The notes beneath the pieces were generated by a model that saw only the letters and a program-made list of their open reading frames with translations, ran no database searches and was not told where the DNA came from. The position numbers and the translations under genes are program-made. 64,000 bases of DNA from an uncultured Prevotella sp. (GTDB lineage: Bacteria > Bacteroidota > Bacteroidia > Bacteroidales > Bacteroidaceae): positions 1-64,000 of the forward strand of contig CAKZVT010000019.1 of NCBI GenBank assembly GCA_937922435.1, read 5' to 3'. Positions 49,376 to 58,392 of the stretch are shown piece by piece; the stretch's first letter is position 1, and every line of letters starts with the position of its first letter.

Positions 49376-50713
49376 GTGAAAAACATTGCAGCTATAAATA
49401 ACGAGGACGAGATACTGCATCGGCTGGGAATAGACTCCCTTAGCGGCATGCAGCTTGGCATGAAGGATGCCATGCTGGGTGGCGTTGACGACATTGTGCT
49501 GCTCTCGCCTACAGGTACGGGCAAGACGTTGGCGTACCTGTTGCCGTTGGTCGGGATGCTTGATGCTTCGTCGGATGAAGTCCAAGCGGTGGTGATTGTT
49601 CCCGGTCGTGAGCTTGCGTTGCAGTCACACGAGGTGTTCAGGAACATGGCGTGCGGCCTGAGGTCGATGTGCCTCTATGGCGGCCGGCCTGCTATGGACG
49701 AGCACAGGGAGCTGCGCCGCGTCATGCCGCAGGTGGTTTTTGTAACTCCGGGACGGCTTGTCGACCATTTGGAGAAAGGCAACATTGCCGCCGGCGCGGT
49801 AAGGTATGTCGTGATTGACGAGTTCGACAAGTGCCTCAAGATGGGTTTCGCCACTGAAATGTCAAGGGCGATGGAACTGCTCGGGGCTGTGCGCAGGCGT
49901 TTCCTGCTGTCGGCCACCGACGCTGCAGAAATTCCCTCGTTCGTCAATATAGGGCGTGCCGTGCGGCTTGACTATCTTGACGGCGGCGACGTGCAGGGCA
50001 GGATAGGGCAGTATGTGGTGAAAAGTCCCGACAGGGACAAGCTCGATACGCTTGCCGCTTTGCTCTGTTCGTTTGGCGATGCCAGCACCATAGTGTTCCT
50101 GAATTACCGCGACAGCGTAGAGCGCGCGAGTTCTTTTCTCAAGGATAAGGGCTTTGTCGTAAGCTCTTTCCACGGCGGAATGGAGCAGAAGGAGCGCGAG
50201 GCTGCCGTGTACAAGTTTGCCAACGGTTCGGCCAACGTGCTCGTTGCTACAGACTTGGCATCGCGTGGGCTCGACATGCCCGGCGTTGACAACATCGTGC
50301 ATTACCACTTGCCTGTAGGCGAGGACGAGTATGTGCACCGTGTAGGGCGCACCGCTCGCTGGGATGCCCGTGGTAGAGCGTTCTTCCTGCTTGCTCCCGA
50401 CGAGGAGTTGCCGGCGTATGTGCCGGGTTCACCCGATGTTTACACCGTGCCCGATGGAGGCCAAGTGCCGCCACGGCCACGCATGGTTACATTATATATA
50501 GGTAAGGGCAAGAAGGACAAGGTATCGCGAGGTGATGTTTTAGGCTTCCTCTGCAAGACGGGCGGACTTGACGGCAAGGACATCGGCCGCATAGACATAA
50601 AGGAGCGATGGGCGTATGTGGCTGTCGACAGTGGTAAATGGCAGGATGCCGTAAGGCGTGCGTCAGGAGCTAAGTTGAAAGGCATAAAGACAGTAGTTGA
50701 GCTTGTAAAATAG
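49376..50713 (+). CDS. DEAD-box RNA helicase with DbpA-type RNA-binding domain
   Basis: The 445-residue helicase has the Q motif region (GMQLGMKDAM), Walker A (LLSPTGTGKTLAY), motif II as DEFD (VVIDEFDKCLKMGF), SAT (FLLSATD), and motif VI (HRVGRTARWD). The C-terminal 75 residues (TLYIGKGKKDKVSRGDVLGF onward) are a DbpA RNA-binding domain, so it probably helps 50S assembly by binding 23S rRNA. The start is GTG at 49376; the in-frame ATG at 49307 overlaps the -7 box at 49302-49309 and cannot be used from that promoter. Confidence 0.88.
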   Translation: MKNIAAINNEDEILHRLGIDSLSGMQLGMKDAMLGGVDDIVLLSPTGTGKTLAYLLPLVGMLDASSDEVQAVVIVPGRELALQSHEVFRNMACGLRSMCLYGGRPAMDEHRELRRVMPQVVFVTPGRLVDHLEKGNIAAGAVRYVVIDEFDKCLKMGFATEMSRAMELLGAVRRRFLLSATDAAEIPSFVNIGRAVRLDYLDGGDVQGRIGQYVVKSPDRDKLDTLAALLCSFGDASTIVFLNYRDSVERASSFLKDKGFVVSSFHGGMEQKEREAAVYKFANGSANVLVATDLASRGLDMPGVDNIVHYHLPVGEDEYVHRVGRTARWDARGRAFFLLAPDEELPAYVPGSPDVYTVPDGGQVPPRPRMVTLYIGKGKKDKVSRGDVLGFLCKTGGLDGKDIGRIDIKERWAYVAVDSGKWQDAVRRASGAKLKGIKTVVELVK

Positions 50714-50822
50714 CAAAATGTCACAAAATTTACTATTTTTAATGTAAAATGTTTGTATGTTCGGAGATAAAGATGTAACTTCGCAACTGCAAAAATGAAT
50801 AACCGATTTAATTTGTTTCATT

Positions 50823-51890
50823 ATGAAGAAGTACAACTTTAACGCCGGCCCTTCAATACTTCCGCGTGAAGTGATTGAGAATACGGCAAAGCAGATTTTG
50901 GATTTTAACGGAAGCGGTTTGTCGTTGGCGGAAATCAGCCACAGGGCAAAAGACTTCCAGCCGGTAGTGGACGAGGCGGTAGCCCTCATCAAGGAGCTGC
51001 TTGGTGTGCCTGAAGGATATTCCGTGCTCTTCCTCGGCGGAGGTGCTTCACTTGAATTCTGCATGGTTCCATACAACTTCCTTATAACGAAAGCCGCTTA
51101 CCTTAACACGGGAACGTGGGCGAAGAAGGCCATAAAGGAGGCCAAGCTCTTCGGTGAAGTGGTTGAGGTCGCATCGTCGGCCGATGCCAACTATACGTTC
51201 ATCCCGAAGGACTGGACATGCCCGACGGACGTGGATTACCTGCATATAACCACCAACAACACTATTTACGGAACGGAAATACGCAAGGATATGGACGTGC
51301 CCGTGCCGATGATAGCCGACATGTCATCAGACATTTTCAGCCGTCCGGTGGACGTTTCTAAGTACATGTGCATCTACGCAGGCGCGCAGAAGAACCTCTC
51401 CATGGCCGGTGTGACGGTGGTAATCGTAAAGGACGACGCCCTCGGCAAGGCTCCGCGCACAATCCCGACGATGCTTGACTATAAGACACATGTAGACAAA
51501 GGCTCGATGTTCAACACGCCTCCGGTTGTTCCTATCTATACGGCTCTCGAGAATCTGCGCTGGATAAAGAAGATGGGCGGCGTAGAGGCCATGGACAAGC
51601 GGGCGTTGGAGCGTGCCGACATGCTTTATTCGGAGATTGACAGGAACAAGCTGTTCCGCGGCACGGTGGCCGAGGAAGACCGCTCTGTGATGAACATATG
51701 CTTCGTGATGAACCCCGAATACGCCGAGCTCGAAAAGCCGTTCATGGAATATGCTACGGCTCAGGGCATGGTGGGCATCAAGGGCCACCGCTCGGTAGGC
51801 GGTTTCCGCGCAAGCTGCTACAACGCCATGACCGTTGAGGGCGTGCAGGCTCTCGTCCAGTGCATGAAGGACTTTGAGGCGCAGCACTGA
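50823..51890 (+). CDS. serC: Phosphoserine aminotransferase
   Basis: SerC moves an amino group from glutamate to 3-phosphohydroxypyruvate in serine synthesis and to the related intermediate in pyridoxal phosphate synthesis. The 355 residues start KKYNFNAGPSILPREVIE; the PLP Lys lies in YAGAQKNLSMAGVTVVIV; the end GHRSVGGFRASCYNAM is typical. serA follows after 135 nt with a structured spacer. Confidence 0.97.
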   Translation: MKKYNFNAGPSILPREVIENTAKQILDFNGSGLSLAEISHRAKDFQPVVDEAVALIKELLGVPEGYSVLFLGGGASLEFCMVPYNFLITKAAYLNTGTWAKKAIKEAKLFGEVVEVASSADANYTFIPKDWTCPTDVDYLHITTNNTIYGTEIRKDMDVPVPMIADMSSDIFSRPVDVSKYMCIYAGAQKNLSMAGVTVVIVKDDALGKAPRTIPTMLDYKTHVDKGSMFNTPPVVPIYTALENLRWIKKMGGVEAMDKRALERADMLYSEIDRNKLFRGTVAEEDRSVMNICFVMNPEYAELEKPFMEYATAQGMVGIKGHRSVGGFRASCYNAMTVEGVQALVQCMKDFEAQH

Positions 51891-51913
51891 CCGTTCGCGT
51901 CCTGATACGATAC

Positions 51914-51977
51914 AAAGGGGGAGCATGTCGTGGTGCGGTTGACCCGCAGGTAATCGCGGACAAGCGTGCTTCCCTTT
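51914..51977 (+). other. Hairpin between serC and serA
   Basis: AAAGGG..AGCA (51914-51925) pairs with TGCT.CCCTTT (51967-51977), and TGCGG/CCGCA closes an inner loop. Weak T-content follows (CCTTTTC). It could attenuate transcription into serA or just shape the message; I see no leader peptide. Confidence 0.45.
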
Positions 51978-52025
51978 CCTTTTCATAAAGCCATAAATGT
52001 CTATTAACCAATAAATCTGTATAAT

Positions 52026-52943
52026 ATGAAAGTATTAGTTGCAACGGAGAAGCCGTTTGCCGCCGTTGCGGTAGACGGTATAAGGAAGGAAATAGAAGGT
52101 GCGGGCAACGAGCTTGTGCTCCTTGAGAAATATACGGACGCTGCGCAGCTGCTTGATGCGGTGAAAGATGCCGATGCCCTCATAGTACGTTCAGACAAGG
52201 TTACGCCGGCCGTTCTCGACGCGGCGGCAAAACTGAAAATCGCAGTGCGCGCCGGTGCCGGTTACGACAACATTGACACGGAGTATGCAAAGCAGAAGGG
52301 CGTGGTCGTAGAGAACACTCCCGGACAGAACTCGAACGCCGTAGCCGAGCTCGTGTTCGGCCTGCTGGTGTACGCCGTGCGCAATTTCTATAACGGCAAG
52401 GCCGGCACCGAGCTGATGGGCAAGAAGCTCGGCATACTGGCTTTCGGCAACGTGGGGCGCAACGTGGCGCGCATAGCCAAGGGCTTCGGCATGGACGTTT
52501 ACGCCTACGACGCGTTCTGCCCCAAGGACGCGATAGAGCAGGCCGGAGTGCACGTGGTTGACTCGCAGGACGCACTCTTCGAGCAGTGCGACATCGTTTC
52601 CCTGCACATCCCCGCCACGCCGGAGACCAGGCAGAGCATCAATTACGCCCTGGTGGGCAAGATGAAGAAGGGCGGCATCGTTATAAACACGGCACGCAAG
52701 GAAGTGGTGGACGAGCCGGAACTGCTCAAGCTCATGGCTGAGCGCGACGACCTGAAGTACATCACCGACATCAAGCCCGATGCCGACGCCGACTTCGCGA
52801 AGTTCGAGGGGCGCTATTTCAGCACGCCCAAGAAGATGGGCGCACAGACGGCGGAGGCCAACATCAACGCCGGAATTGCCGCCGCAAGGCAAATCAACGC
52901 TTTCTTCAAGGACGGCTGCACAAAGTATCAGGTAAACAAGTGA
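52026..52943 (+). CDS. serA: D-3-phosphoglycerate dehydrogenase (short form)
   Basis: SerA oxidises 3-phosphoglycerate to start serine synthesis. The 305 residues have the 2-hydroxyacid dehydrogenase fold (RAGAGYDNIDTEYAKQKGVV, NAD site LAFGNVGRNVARIAKGFGMD) but no ACT or ASB regulatory domain. Where most members have the catalytic His in a PHxGA motif, this one reads PKKMGAQTAEAN, with Lys instead; such Lys-type enzymes are known among short 3-phosphoglycerate dehydrogenases. It forms an operon with serC and the DUF1015 gene. Confidence 0.93.
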   Translation: MKVLVATEKPFAAVAVDGIRKEIEGAGNELVLLEKYTDAAQLLDAVKDADALIVRSDKVTPAVLDAAAKLKIAVRAGAGYDNIDTEYAKQKGVVVENTPGQNSNAVAELVFGLLVYAVRNFYNGKAGTELMGKKLGILAFGNVGRNVARIAKGFGMDVYAYDAFCPKDAIEQAGVHVVDSQDALFEQCDIVSLHIPATPETRQSINYALVGKMKKGGIVINTARKEVVDEPELLKLMAERDDLKYITDIKPDADADFAKFEGRYFSTPKKMGAQTAEANINAGIAAARQINAFFKDGCTKYQVNK

Positions 52944-52972
52944 CAAGTTGACAAGTAACGAGTAAATACGAT

Positions 52973-54220
52973 ATGGCTAAAATAAAACCATTCAAGGGCG
53001 TGCGTCCGCCACGCCAATATGTGGAGGACGTAGAGTCGCGGCCGTACGACGTGCTTGATTCGGAGGAAGCGCGCAGGGAAGCCGGCGATAACGAGAAGAG
53101 CCTTTACCATATAATAAAGCCCGAGATTGACTTCGCCCCGGGCACGAGCGAGTATGACCCGCGCGTGTACGAGAAGGCGGCCGAGAACTTTAAGAAGTTC
53201 CAGGACAAGGGCTGGCTCGTGCAGGACGGCAAGGAGCAGTATTACATCTATGCCCAGACCATGAACGGCAAGACGCAGTACGGCCTCGTGGTGTGCGCCT
53301 ACGTTGACGACTATCTCAACGGGGTTATCAAGAAGCACGAGCTTACGCGACGCGACAAGGAGGAGGACCGTATGAAGCATGTGCGCGTGAACAACGCCAA
53401 CATAGAGCCTGTATTCTTCGCTTATCCTGACAACGCCGTGCTCGACGCGCTCATCATGCGCTACGCCGGTACCACGCCCGAGTATGACTTCATAGCCCCG
53501 GTGGACGGATTCCGCCATCAGTTCTGGGTGATTTCCGACGATGCCGACATAGCTACGGTTACCGCCGAGTTCGCCAAGATGCCCTCGCTCTACATCGCCG
53601 ACGGGCACCACCGCTCCGCCGCGGCCGCACTCGTGGGCGCGGAGAAGGCACGGCAAGACCCCAACCGTGACGGCACGGAGGAGTACAACTACTTCATGGC
53701 CGTGTGCTTCCAGGCATCCCAGCTCACCATACTTGACTATAACCGCGTGGTGAAGGATTTGAACGGCCTTTCCTCCGCCGAGTTCCTGGCCGCATTGGGC
53801 AAGAATTTCGAGGTGGAGGAGAAGGGCGAAGCAGAGTACAGGCCACGCCGCCTGCACGAGTTTTCGCTCTATTTGGACGGCCGGTGGTACAGCCTTATGG
53901 CCAAGCCGGGAACGTTTGACGACACCGACCCCATCGGGGTGCTCGACGTTGACATATCGAGCCGCCTCATACTGGACGAGATACTTGGCATAAAAGACCT
54001 CCGCTCAGACAAGCGCATCGACTTCGTGGGCGGCCTGCGCGGCCTCGGCGAGCTGAAGCGCCGCGTAGATAGCGGCGAAATGCGCATGGCGCTGGCCCTT
54101 TATCCCGTAACGATGAAGCAAATCATGGACATAGCCGATAGCGGCAAGATAATGCCCCCGAAGGCTACATGGTTCGAGCCGAAGCTGCGCTCGGGCCTCG
54201 TCATCCACAAGCTTTCATGA
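52973..54220 (+). CDS. DUF1015 family protein
   Basis: This 415-residue protein belongs to DUF1015. Typical blocks are IKPFKGVRPP at the start, RPYDVLDSEEAR, the HHRSAAA motif in SLYIADGHHRSAAAALVGAE and NYFMAVCF. The family is common beside serA/serC in Bacteroidota and clostridia, and a link to serine or phosphoserine handling has been proposed from such context, but I cannot assign a reaction. The 29-base gap from serA has GTGACAAGTTGACAAGTAAC, a small direct repeat. The stop overlaps the yigZ-like start. Confidence 0.85.
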   Translation: MAKIKPFKGVRPPRQYVEDVESRPYDVLDSEEARREAGDNEKSLYHIIKPEIDFAPGTSEYDPRVYEKAAENFKKFQDKGWLVQDGKEQYYIYAQTMNGKTQYGLVVCAYVDDYLNGVIKKHELTRRDKEEDRMKHVRVNNANIEPVFFAYPDNAVLDALIMRYAGTTPEYDFIAPVDGFRHQFWVISDDADIATVTAEFAKMPSLYIADGHHRSAAAALVGAEKARQDPNRDGTEEYNYFMAVCFQASQLTILDYNRVVKDLNGLSSAEFLAALGKNFEVEEKGEAEYRPRRLHEFSLYLDGRWYSLMAKPGTFDDTDPIGVLDVDISSRLILDEILGIKDLRSDKRIDFVGGLRGLGELKRRVDSGEMRMALALYPVTMKQIMDIADSGKIMPPKATWFEPKLRSGLVIHKLS

Positions 54221-54822
54221 GCATGGGGGGCTTGATGAGCCAGGACGAGTTCAGGACCATTGCAAACGTAGGCGAGGGTACTTACTCCGAGAAGAGGAGC
54301 AAGTTCCTCGCCTTCGCCCACCATGTGGAGAGCGCAGCCGAGGTCAGGGCCGTCTTGCAGGATTACCGCAAGCGTTATTACGACGCGCGCCATGTGTGCT
54401 ACGCCTACGTGCTCGGCGCGGAGCGCGGCGAGCTGCGCGCCAATGACGACGGCGAGCCCAGCAGCACGGCCGGCAAGCCAATCCTCGGGCAAATCAACAG
54501 CCTGGGGCTGACCGACGTGCTCGTAGTCGTGGTGCGTTATTACGGCGGGGTCAACCTCGGCACGGGCGGCCTCATCGTGGCTTACAGGACGGCGGCCGCA
54601 GAGGCCTTGGCCGCGGCCCAAATAGTGACGCGGCAGGTGGAGGACGTCGTCACGTACAGCTTCCCCTACGTGATGATGAACGCCGTAATGCGCGTGGTGA
54701 AGGAGATGAAGCCGCGCATAGTGTCGCAGGATTATGGCGGCACGTGCGAGATTAGGCTCGCCATAAGGCGGTCAGAAGCCGGAAAACTTAGGGCGAGGCT
54801 CGAAAAACTTTCATTTGAGTGA
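54217..54822 (+). CDS. YigZ/IMPACT family protein
   Basis: The 201-residue protein has the UPF0029 (IMPACT) N-terminal domain (KRSKFLAFAHHVES, YYDARHVCYAYVLG, NDDGEPSSTAGKPIL, VVVRYYGGVNLGTGGLIVAY) and a DUF1949 ferredoxin-like C-terminus. YigZ-type proteins may act in translation or stress control; the role is not settled. The ATG at 54217 overlaps the preceding stop (ATGA), implying coupled translation; ATGs at 54223 and 54235 are alternatives. Confidence 0.9.
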   Translation: MSMGGLMSQDEFRTIANVGEGTYSEKRSKFLAFAHHVESAAEVRAVLQDYRKRYYDARHVCYAYVLGAERGELRANDDGEPSSTAGKPILGQINSLGLTDVLVVVVRYYGGVNLGTGGLIVAYRTAAAEALAAAQIVTRQVEDVVTYSFPYVMMNAVMRVVKEMKPRIVSQDYGGTCEIRLAIRRSEAGKLRARLEKLSFE

Positions 54823-54830
54823 CGTTTTTC

Positions 54831-54861
54831 TTTGCCATGTGAAATATTTGTATTACCTTTG
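54831..54861 (+). promoter_or_regulatory. tRNA-Ser promoter
   Basis: TTTG (54831-54834), 19-base spacer, TACCTTTG (54854-54861). The primary transcript would have a leader of about 45 nt before the tRNA. Confidence 0.7.
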
Positions 54862-54909
54862 CACCCGTCAAAGGCCGCGGACGGCTCCGCAAGGGGCGCA
54901 GGCTGGAAA

Positions 54910-55000
54910 GGAAGGTTGGCAGAGTGACCGAATGCGCTGGACTCGAAATCCGGTATACCCATTGCGGGTATCGGGGGTTTGAATCCCTCACCTTCCGCCA
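54910..55000 (+). tRNA. tRNA-Ser (anticodon CGA)
   Basis: The acceptor arms GGAAGGT (54910-54916) and ACCTTCC (54990-54996) pair; the anticodon loop CTCGAAA sits in CTGGA/TCCGG; a long variable arm (TACCC/GGGTA) marks a class II tRNA; the TPsiC loop is GTTTGAATC. CCA is encoded (54998-55000). It reads UCG codons. Confidence 0.95.
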
Positions 55001-55297
55001 AGATAGTTGATGATTGTATGGTTGGGTATCACTTATACCTTTATATAATCATTTATACTTAAAGTTCAATATAATTTAATCAGTTGTTTTTGTATAATTA
55101 TCTGTTTTGATGTTTTTGTCAGACATTTGCCGTTTTACACAATGGAAGGTACAGATGTTAAAATGGTGTGATATTGTAATAAGGCTGTTTGCCGCACAGG
55201 TATGCTTTTGCCTTGAAATGCTATAAAAAACGGCGATAGGCTACGCTTTTTGCGATAAAGTTTGTACTTTTGCACATAGTTTATATGTTGTAAAACA

Positions 55298-56158
55298 ATG
55301 TTCAAGAAAAAGAGAAGATGGCATACACTGCCCGGTCAGCCGCTTACCGAGATGGACAAGCAGGTGATGTACTGGGAGAACAAGGGCAAGCTTGTGCCCA
55401 CGCGCGACTTGATAAAGACTCCCGAACAAATCGAGGGCATACGCAAGAGCGGCGTTGTTAACAGCGGCGTGCTCGACGAAGTGGCCGCACGCATACATGC
55501 CGGGATGAGCACCGCCGAAATCGACAAGATTTGCTATGATTATTGTACGGAGCATGGAGCGGTGCCGGCCTGCCTTAATTACGAGGGCTTCCCGAAAAGC
55601 GTATGCACAAGCATAAACGAAGTGGTGTGCCACGGCATACCGAAGGAGACCGACATATTGCAGGAAGGCGACATCGTAAACGTGGATTTCACAACGATAC
55701 TTGACGGCTATTACGCCGACGCGTCGCGCATGTTCATAATCGGAAAGACAACCCCCGAGAAGGAACAGCTTGTGCGTGTGACGAAAGAATGCCTTGAAAT
55801 AGGCGCGGAGGCGGCCAAGCCTTACGGCTTTGTAGGCGACATAGGCCATGCCATACAGAAACATGCTGACAAGTATCATTACGGCATCGTGCGCGACCTT
55901 TGCGGCCACGGTGTCGGCATTAAGTTCCATGAAGAGCCGGAGGTGATGCACTTCGGGCACAAGGGAACGGGCATGCTGCTCGTGCCTGGCATGGTGTTCA
56001 CCATAGAGCCGATGATAAACATGGGTACATGGAAAGTGTTTATCGATGCCGACGACCCATACGGATGGGAGGTCATCACCGGCGACGAGAAGCCGAGCGC
56101 GCAGTGGGAGCACACGTTCCTCATGACAGAGCACGGCGTGGAGATACTTTCCGCTTAA
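55298..56158 (+). CDS. map: Methionine aminopeptidase, type I
   Basis: The enzyme removes the initiator Met from nascent proteins. The 286 residues have the family core with metal ligands in VNVDFTTILDGYYADASRMF, the His in CGHGVGIKFHEEPEV, and Glu in VFTIEPMIN and WEHTFLMT. A 35-residue N-terminal extension (KKKRRWHTLPGQPLTEMDKQ) precedes the catalytic domain, as in several Bacteroidota. A -7 box TACTTTTG (55265-55272) lies just upstream; the 297-base gap to tRNA-Ser is otherwise AT-rich with no gene. tsaD follows after 13 nt. Confidence 0.95.
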   Translation: MFKKKRRWHTLPGQPLTEMDKQVMYWENKGKLVPTRDLIKTPEQIEGIRKSGVVNSGVLDEVAARIHAGMSTAEIDKICYDYCTEHGAVPACLNYEGFPKSVCTSINEVVCHGIPKETDILQEGDIVNVDFTTILDGYYADASRMFIIGKTTPEKEQLVRVTKECLEIGAEAAKPYGFVGDIGHAIQKHADKYHYGIVRDLCGHGVGIKFHEEPEVMHFGHKGTGMLLVPGMVFTIEPMINMGTWKVFIDADDPYGWEVITGDEKPSAQWEHTFLMTEHGVEILSA

Positions 56159-56171
56159 AAAGACAGTCCTT

Positions 56172-57197
56172 ATGGAAGACGTATATATATTAGGTATTGA
56201 GAGCAGTTGCGACGATACGTCGGCTGCGGTGTTGCGCAACGGCGTGCTGCTGAGCAACGTTACGGCTTCGCAAGAAGTACACAAGGCTTACGGCGGCGTA
56301 GTGCCCGAGCTGGCGTCGCGCGCCCATCAGCAGAACGTAGTGCCTGTGGTGGACCAGGCGTTGAAGCGTGCCGGCATAGCCAAAGAGCAGCTTTCGGCCG
56401 TAGCCTTCACCCGTGGCCCGGGCCTTATGGGGTCTTTGCTTGTAGGCGTGAGCTTCGCCAAGGGCTTTGCCCGTTCGTTGAACATTCCGCTTATAGATGT
56501 AAACCATCTGCAAGGTCATGTGATGGCGCACTTTATCAAGGAGAGCGACGACGACACGTCTGCACCTCCGTTGCCGTTCATCTGTCTGCTCGTGAGCGGA
56601 GGCAATTCGCAGATAGTAAAGGTGAACGCATATAATGACATGGAAGTGCTCGGCCAGACAATCGACGACGCAGCCGGCGAAGCTATCGACAAATGCTCGA
56701 AGGTAATGGGGCTGGGGTATCCAGGAGGGCCAATAATAGACAAGTTGGCGCGCCAGGGCAACCCGAATGCGTATAAATTCGCCGAACCGCATATACCCGG
56801 ACTGGACTATAGCTTCAGCGGATTGAAGACGTCTTTCCTGTATAGTCTGCGTGATTGGGTCAAAGAAGACCCCGATTTTGTAGAGCACCATAAGGAAGAC
56901 CTTGCGGCAAGCCTTGAATTTACCATTGTGGATATCCTGATGAAGAAGCTCAAGCTTGCGGTAAAACAGACGGGTATAAAGCATGTCGCCGTAGCAGGCG
57001 GAGTAAGTGCAAACACAGGATTGAGGAACGCTTTTCATGAGTATGCCGGAAAATACGGCTGGACAATATACATTCCGAAGTTCAGCTACACCACCGACAA
57101 TGCTGCAATGATTGGCATAACGGGCTATTACAAGTATCTCGACAAGGACTTCTGTTCCATTGACAAGCCTGCATTCTCAAAGGTTACATTCAAATAA
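56172..57197 (+). CDS. tsaD: tRNA N6-adenosine threonylcarbamoyltransferase
   Basis: TsaD transfers the threonylcarbamoyl group to A37 of ANN-decoding tRNAs. The 341 residues include ILGIESSCDDTSAAVL, GGVVPELASRAHQ, TRGPGLMGSLLVG, the metal-binding HLQGHVMAHF and SGGNSQIV. The length is normal. It lies 16 nt before the pncC gene. Confidence 0.97.
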   Translation: MEDVYILGIESSCDDTSAAVLRNGVLLSNVTASQEVHKAYGGVVPELASRAHQQNVVPVVDQALKRAGIAKEQLSAVAFTRGPGLMGSLLVGVSFAKGFARSLNIPLIDVNHLQGHVMAHFIKESDDDTSAPPLPFICLLVSGGNSQIVKVNAYNDMEVLGQTIDDAAGEAIDKCSKVMGLGYPGGPIIDKLARQGNPNAYKFAEPHIPGLDYSFSGLKTSFLYSLRDWVKEDPDFVEHHKEDLAASLEFTIVDILMKKLKLAVKQTGIKHVAVAGGVSANTGLRNAFHEYAGKYGWTIYIPKFSYTTDNAAMIGITGYYKYLDKDFCSIDKPAFSKVTFK

Positions 57198-57213
57198 AAA
57201 CACATATATTAGT

Positions 57214-57720
57214 ATGGATTTCGAGAATAAAATATTAAGCAAGGAGATAAGCCAGTTTATCTGGGAAAAGGGAAAGACGCTTGGCACAGCCGAGAGCTGT
57301 ACCGGCGGAAGGATTGCCGAGGCGATAATTTTGATGCCAGGCGCATCAAATTATTTCAAGGGTGGCATAGTTTCTTATACAAACGAGGTGAAGGAAAAAA
57401 TCCTTGGGGTCAGTCATGATGTTCTTGAGGAAAAAACCGCAGTTTGTGAAGAAGTCGCCATTGAGATGGTAAAGGGCGCAATAAAAACATTGGGAGTGGA
57501 TTATGCGATTTCTGCGACAGGCATAGCCGGGCCGGCAGGCGGTACGCATGACATTCCTGTAGGCACGATTTGGTTGGCCTGCGGAACGGCGGACGACATA
57601 GTTACAATGAAACTTGAAGAGGACAAGGGACGCGATTTGAATTTGTCCAATGCTACAACCCAGGCTCTCCAGCTGTTTTTAGGCTACCTTACAGAACGGC
57701 TGAAGAGCGAAGAAGAATAG
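57214..57720 (+). CDS. pncC: CinA C-terminal family nicotinamide-nucleotide amidase
   Basis: The 168-residue protein is the stand-alone CinA C-terminal domain, which deamidates nicotinamide mononucleotide for NAD recycling. The catalytic Ser and Lys region is visible (GTAESCTGGRIAEAI, VVSYTNEVKEKILGVS-like IVSYTNEVKEKILGVS) along with SATGIAGPAGGTHDIPVGTI. The ATG at 57214 is taken; an upstream in-frame ATG at 57160 lies within tsaD. It is the last gene of map-tsaD-pncC. Confidence 0.92.
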   Translation: MDFENKILSKEISQFIWEKGKTLGTAESCTGGRIAEAIILMPGASNYFKGGIVSYTNEVKEKILGVSHDVLEEKTAVCEEVAIEMVKGAIKTLGVDYAISATGIAGPAGGTHDIPVGTIWLACGTADDIVTMKLEEDKGRDLNLSNATTQALQLFLGYLTERLKSEEE

Positions 57721-57834
57721 CTGAGTTAGGATTGAAAAATATCGTGTTCTTATTCAGGAACAAGCTGGATGTCATATAGTTCGCTCGTTGTCAATACTAA
57801 AAAAGATTAAAAGAATTATTATTGATGCGAATAT

Positions 57835-57865
57835 TTTGATTATTCGGAAAAAGTTTGTAATTTTG
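57835..57865 (+). promoter_or_regulatory. rpmB operon promoter
   Basis: TTTG (57835-57838), 19-base spacer, TAATTTTG (57858-57865): a full consensus match, about 47 nt leader. Confidence 0.75.
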
Positions 57866-57915
57866 CACGCTGTTTGGAATAAGTATCAAAATTAAAACAA
57901 AAAAGGTAGATAGCG

Positions 57916-58179
57916 ATGTCTAAGATTTGTCAAATAACAGGTAAGAAAGCTCAGATTGGAAATAACGTTTCACATTCAAAGCACCGTACAAAGCGTAGCT
58001 TTGATGTAAACCTTTTCAGGAAGAAGTTTTACTATGTAGAGGAGCAGTGCTGGATAAGCTTGAAGATAAGTGCGGCAGGTCTGCGTTTGATTAACAAGGT
58101 TGGTTTGGATGCGGCTCTCAAGCAAGCTGTTTCCAAAGGCTACTGTGATTGGAAAGACATTAAAGTAATAGGAGAATAA
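57916..58179 (+). CDS. rpmB: 50S ribosomal protein L28
   Basis: The 87 residues begin SKICQITGKKAQIGNNVSHS followed by KHRTKRSFDVNL, the family start. No zinc-type Cys pairs remain (single Cys in KICQ), so this is the zinc-free form. rpmG follows after 6 nt. Confidence 0.97.
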   Translation: MSKICQITGKKAQIGNNVSHSKHRTKRSFDVNLFRKKFYYVEEQCWISLKISAAGLRLINKVGLDAALKQAVSKGYCDWKDIKVIGE

Positions 58180-58185
58180 TCAACC

Positions 58186-58374
58186 ATGGCAAAGAAGGCT
58201 AAAGGCAATAGGGTGCAGGTTATATTGGAGTGCACTGAGATGAAGAACAGCGGTCTTCCCGGTACAAGCCGTTACGTGACGACTAAGAACCGTAAGAACA
58301 CGCCTGAGAGAATGGAGTTAATGAAGTATAATCCTATTTTGAAGAAAATGACTCTTCATAAGGAGATAAAATAA
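58186..58374 (+). CDS. rpmG: 50S ribosomal protein L33
   Basis: The 62 residues (NRVQVILECTEMKNSG, TSRYVTTKNRKNTPERMEL, KYNPILKK) are L33. The two CxxC pairs of the zinc form are absent; only one Cys (ECTE) is present. The DUF4295 gene follows after 18 nt. Confidence 0.96.
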   Translation: MAKKAKGNRVQVILECTEMKNSGLPGTSRYVTTKNRKNTPERMELMKYNPILKKMTLHKEIK

Positions 58375-58392
58375 TAATTAAATAATTAGGAC

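Noticed and set aside
54841..55000. Integration site at tRNA-Ser
   Set aside because: No integrase or repeated tRNA 3' end is seen in the flanking sequence.
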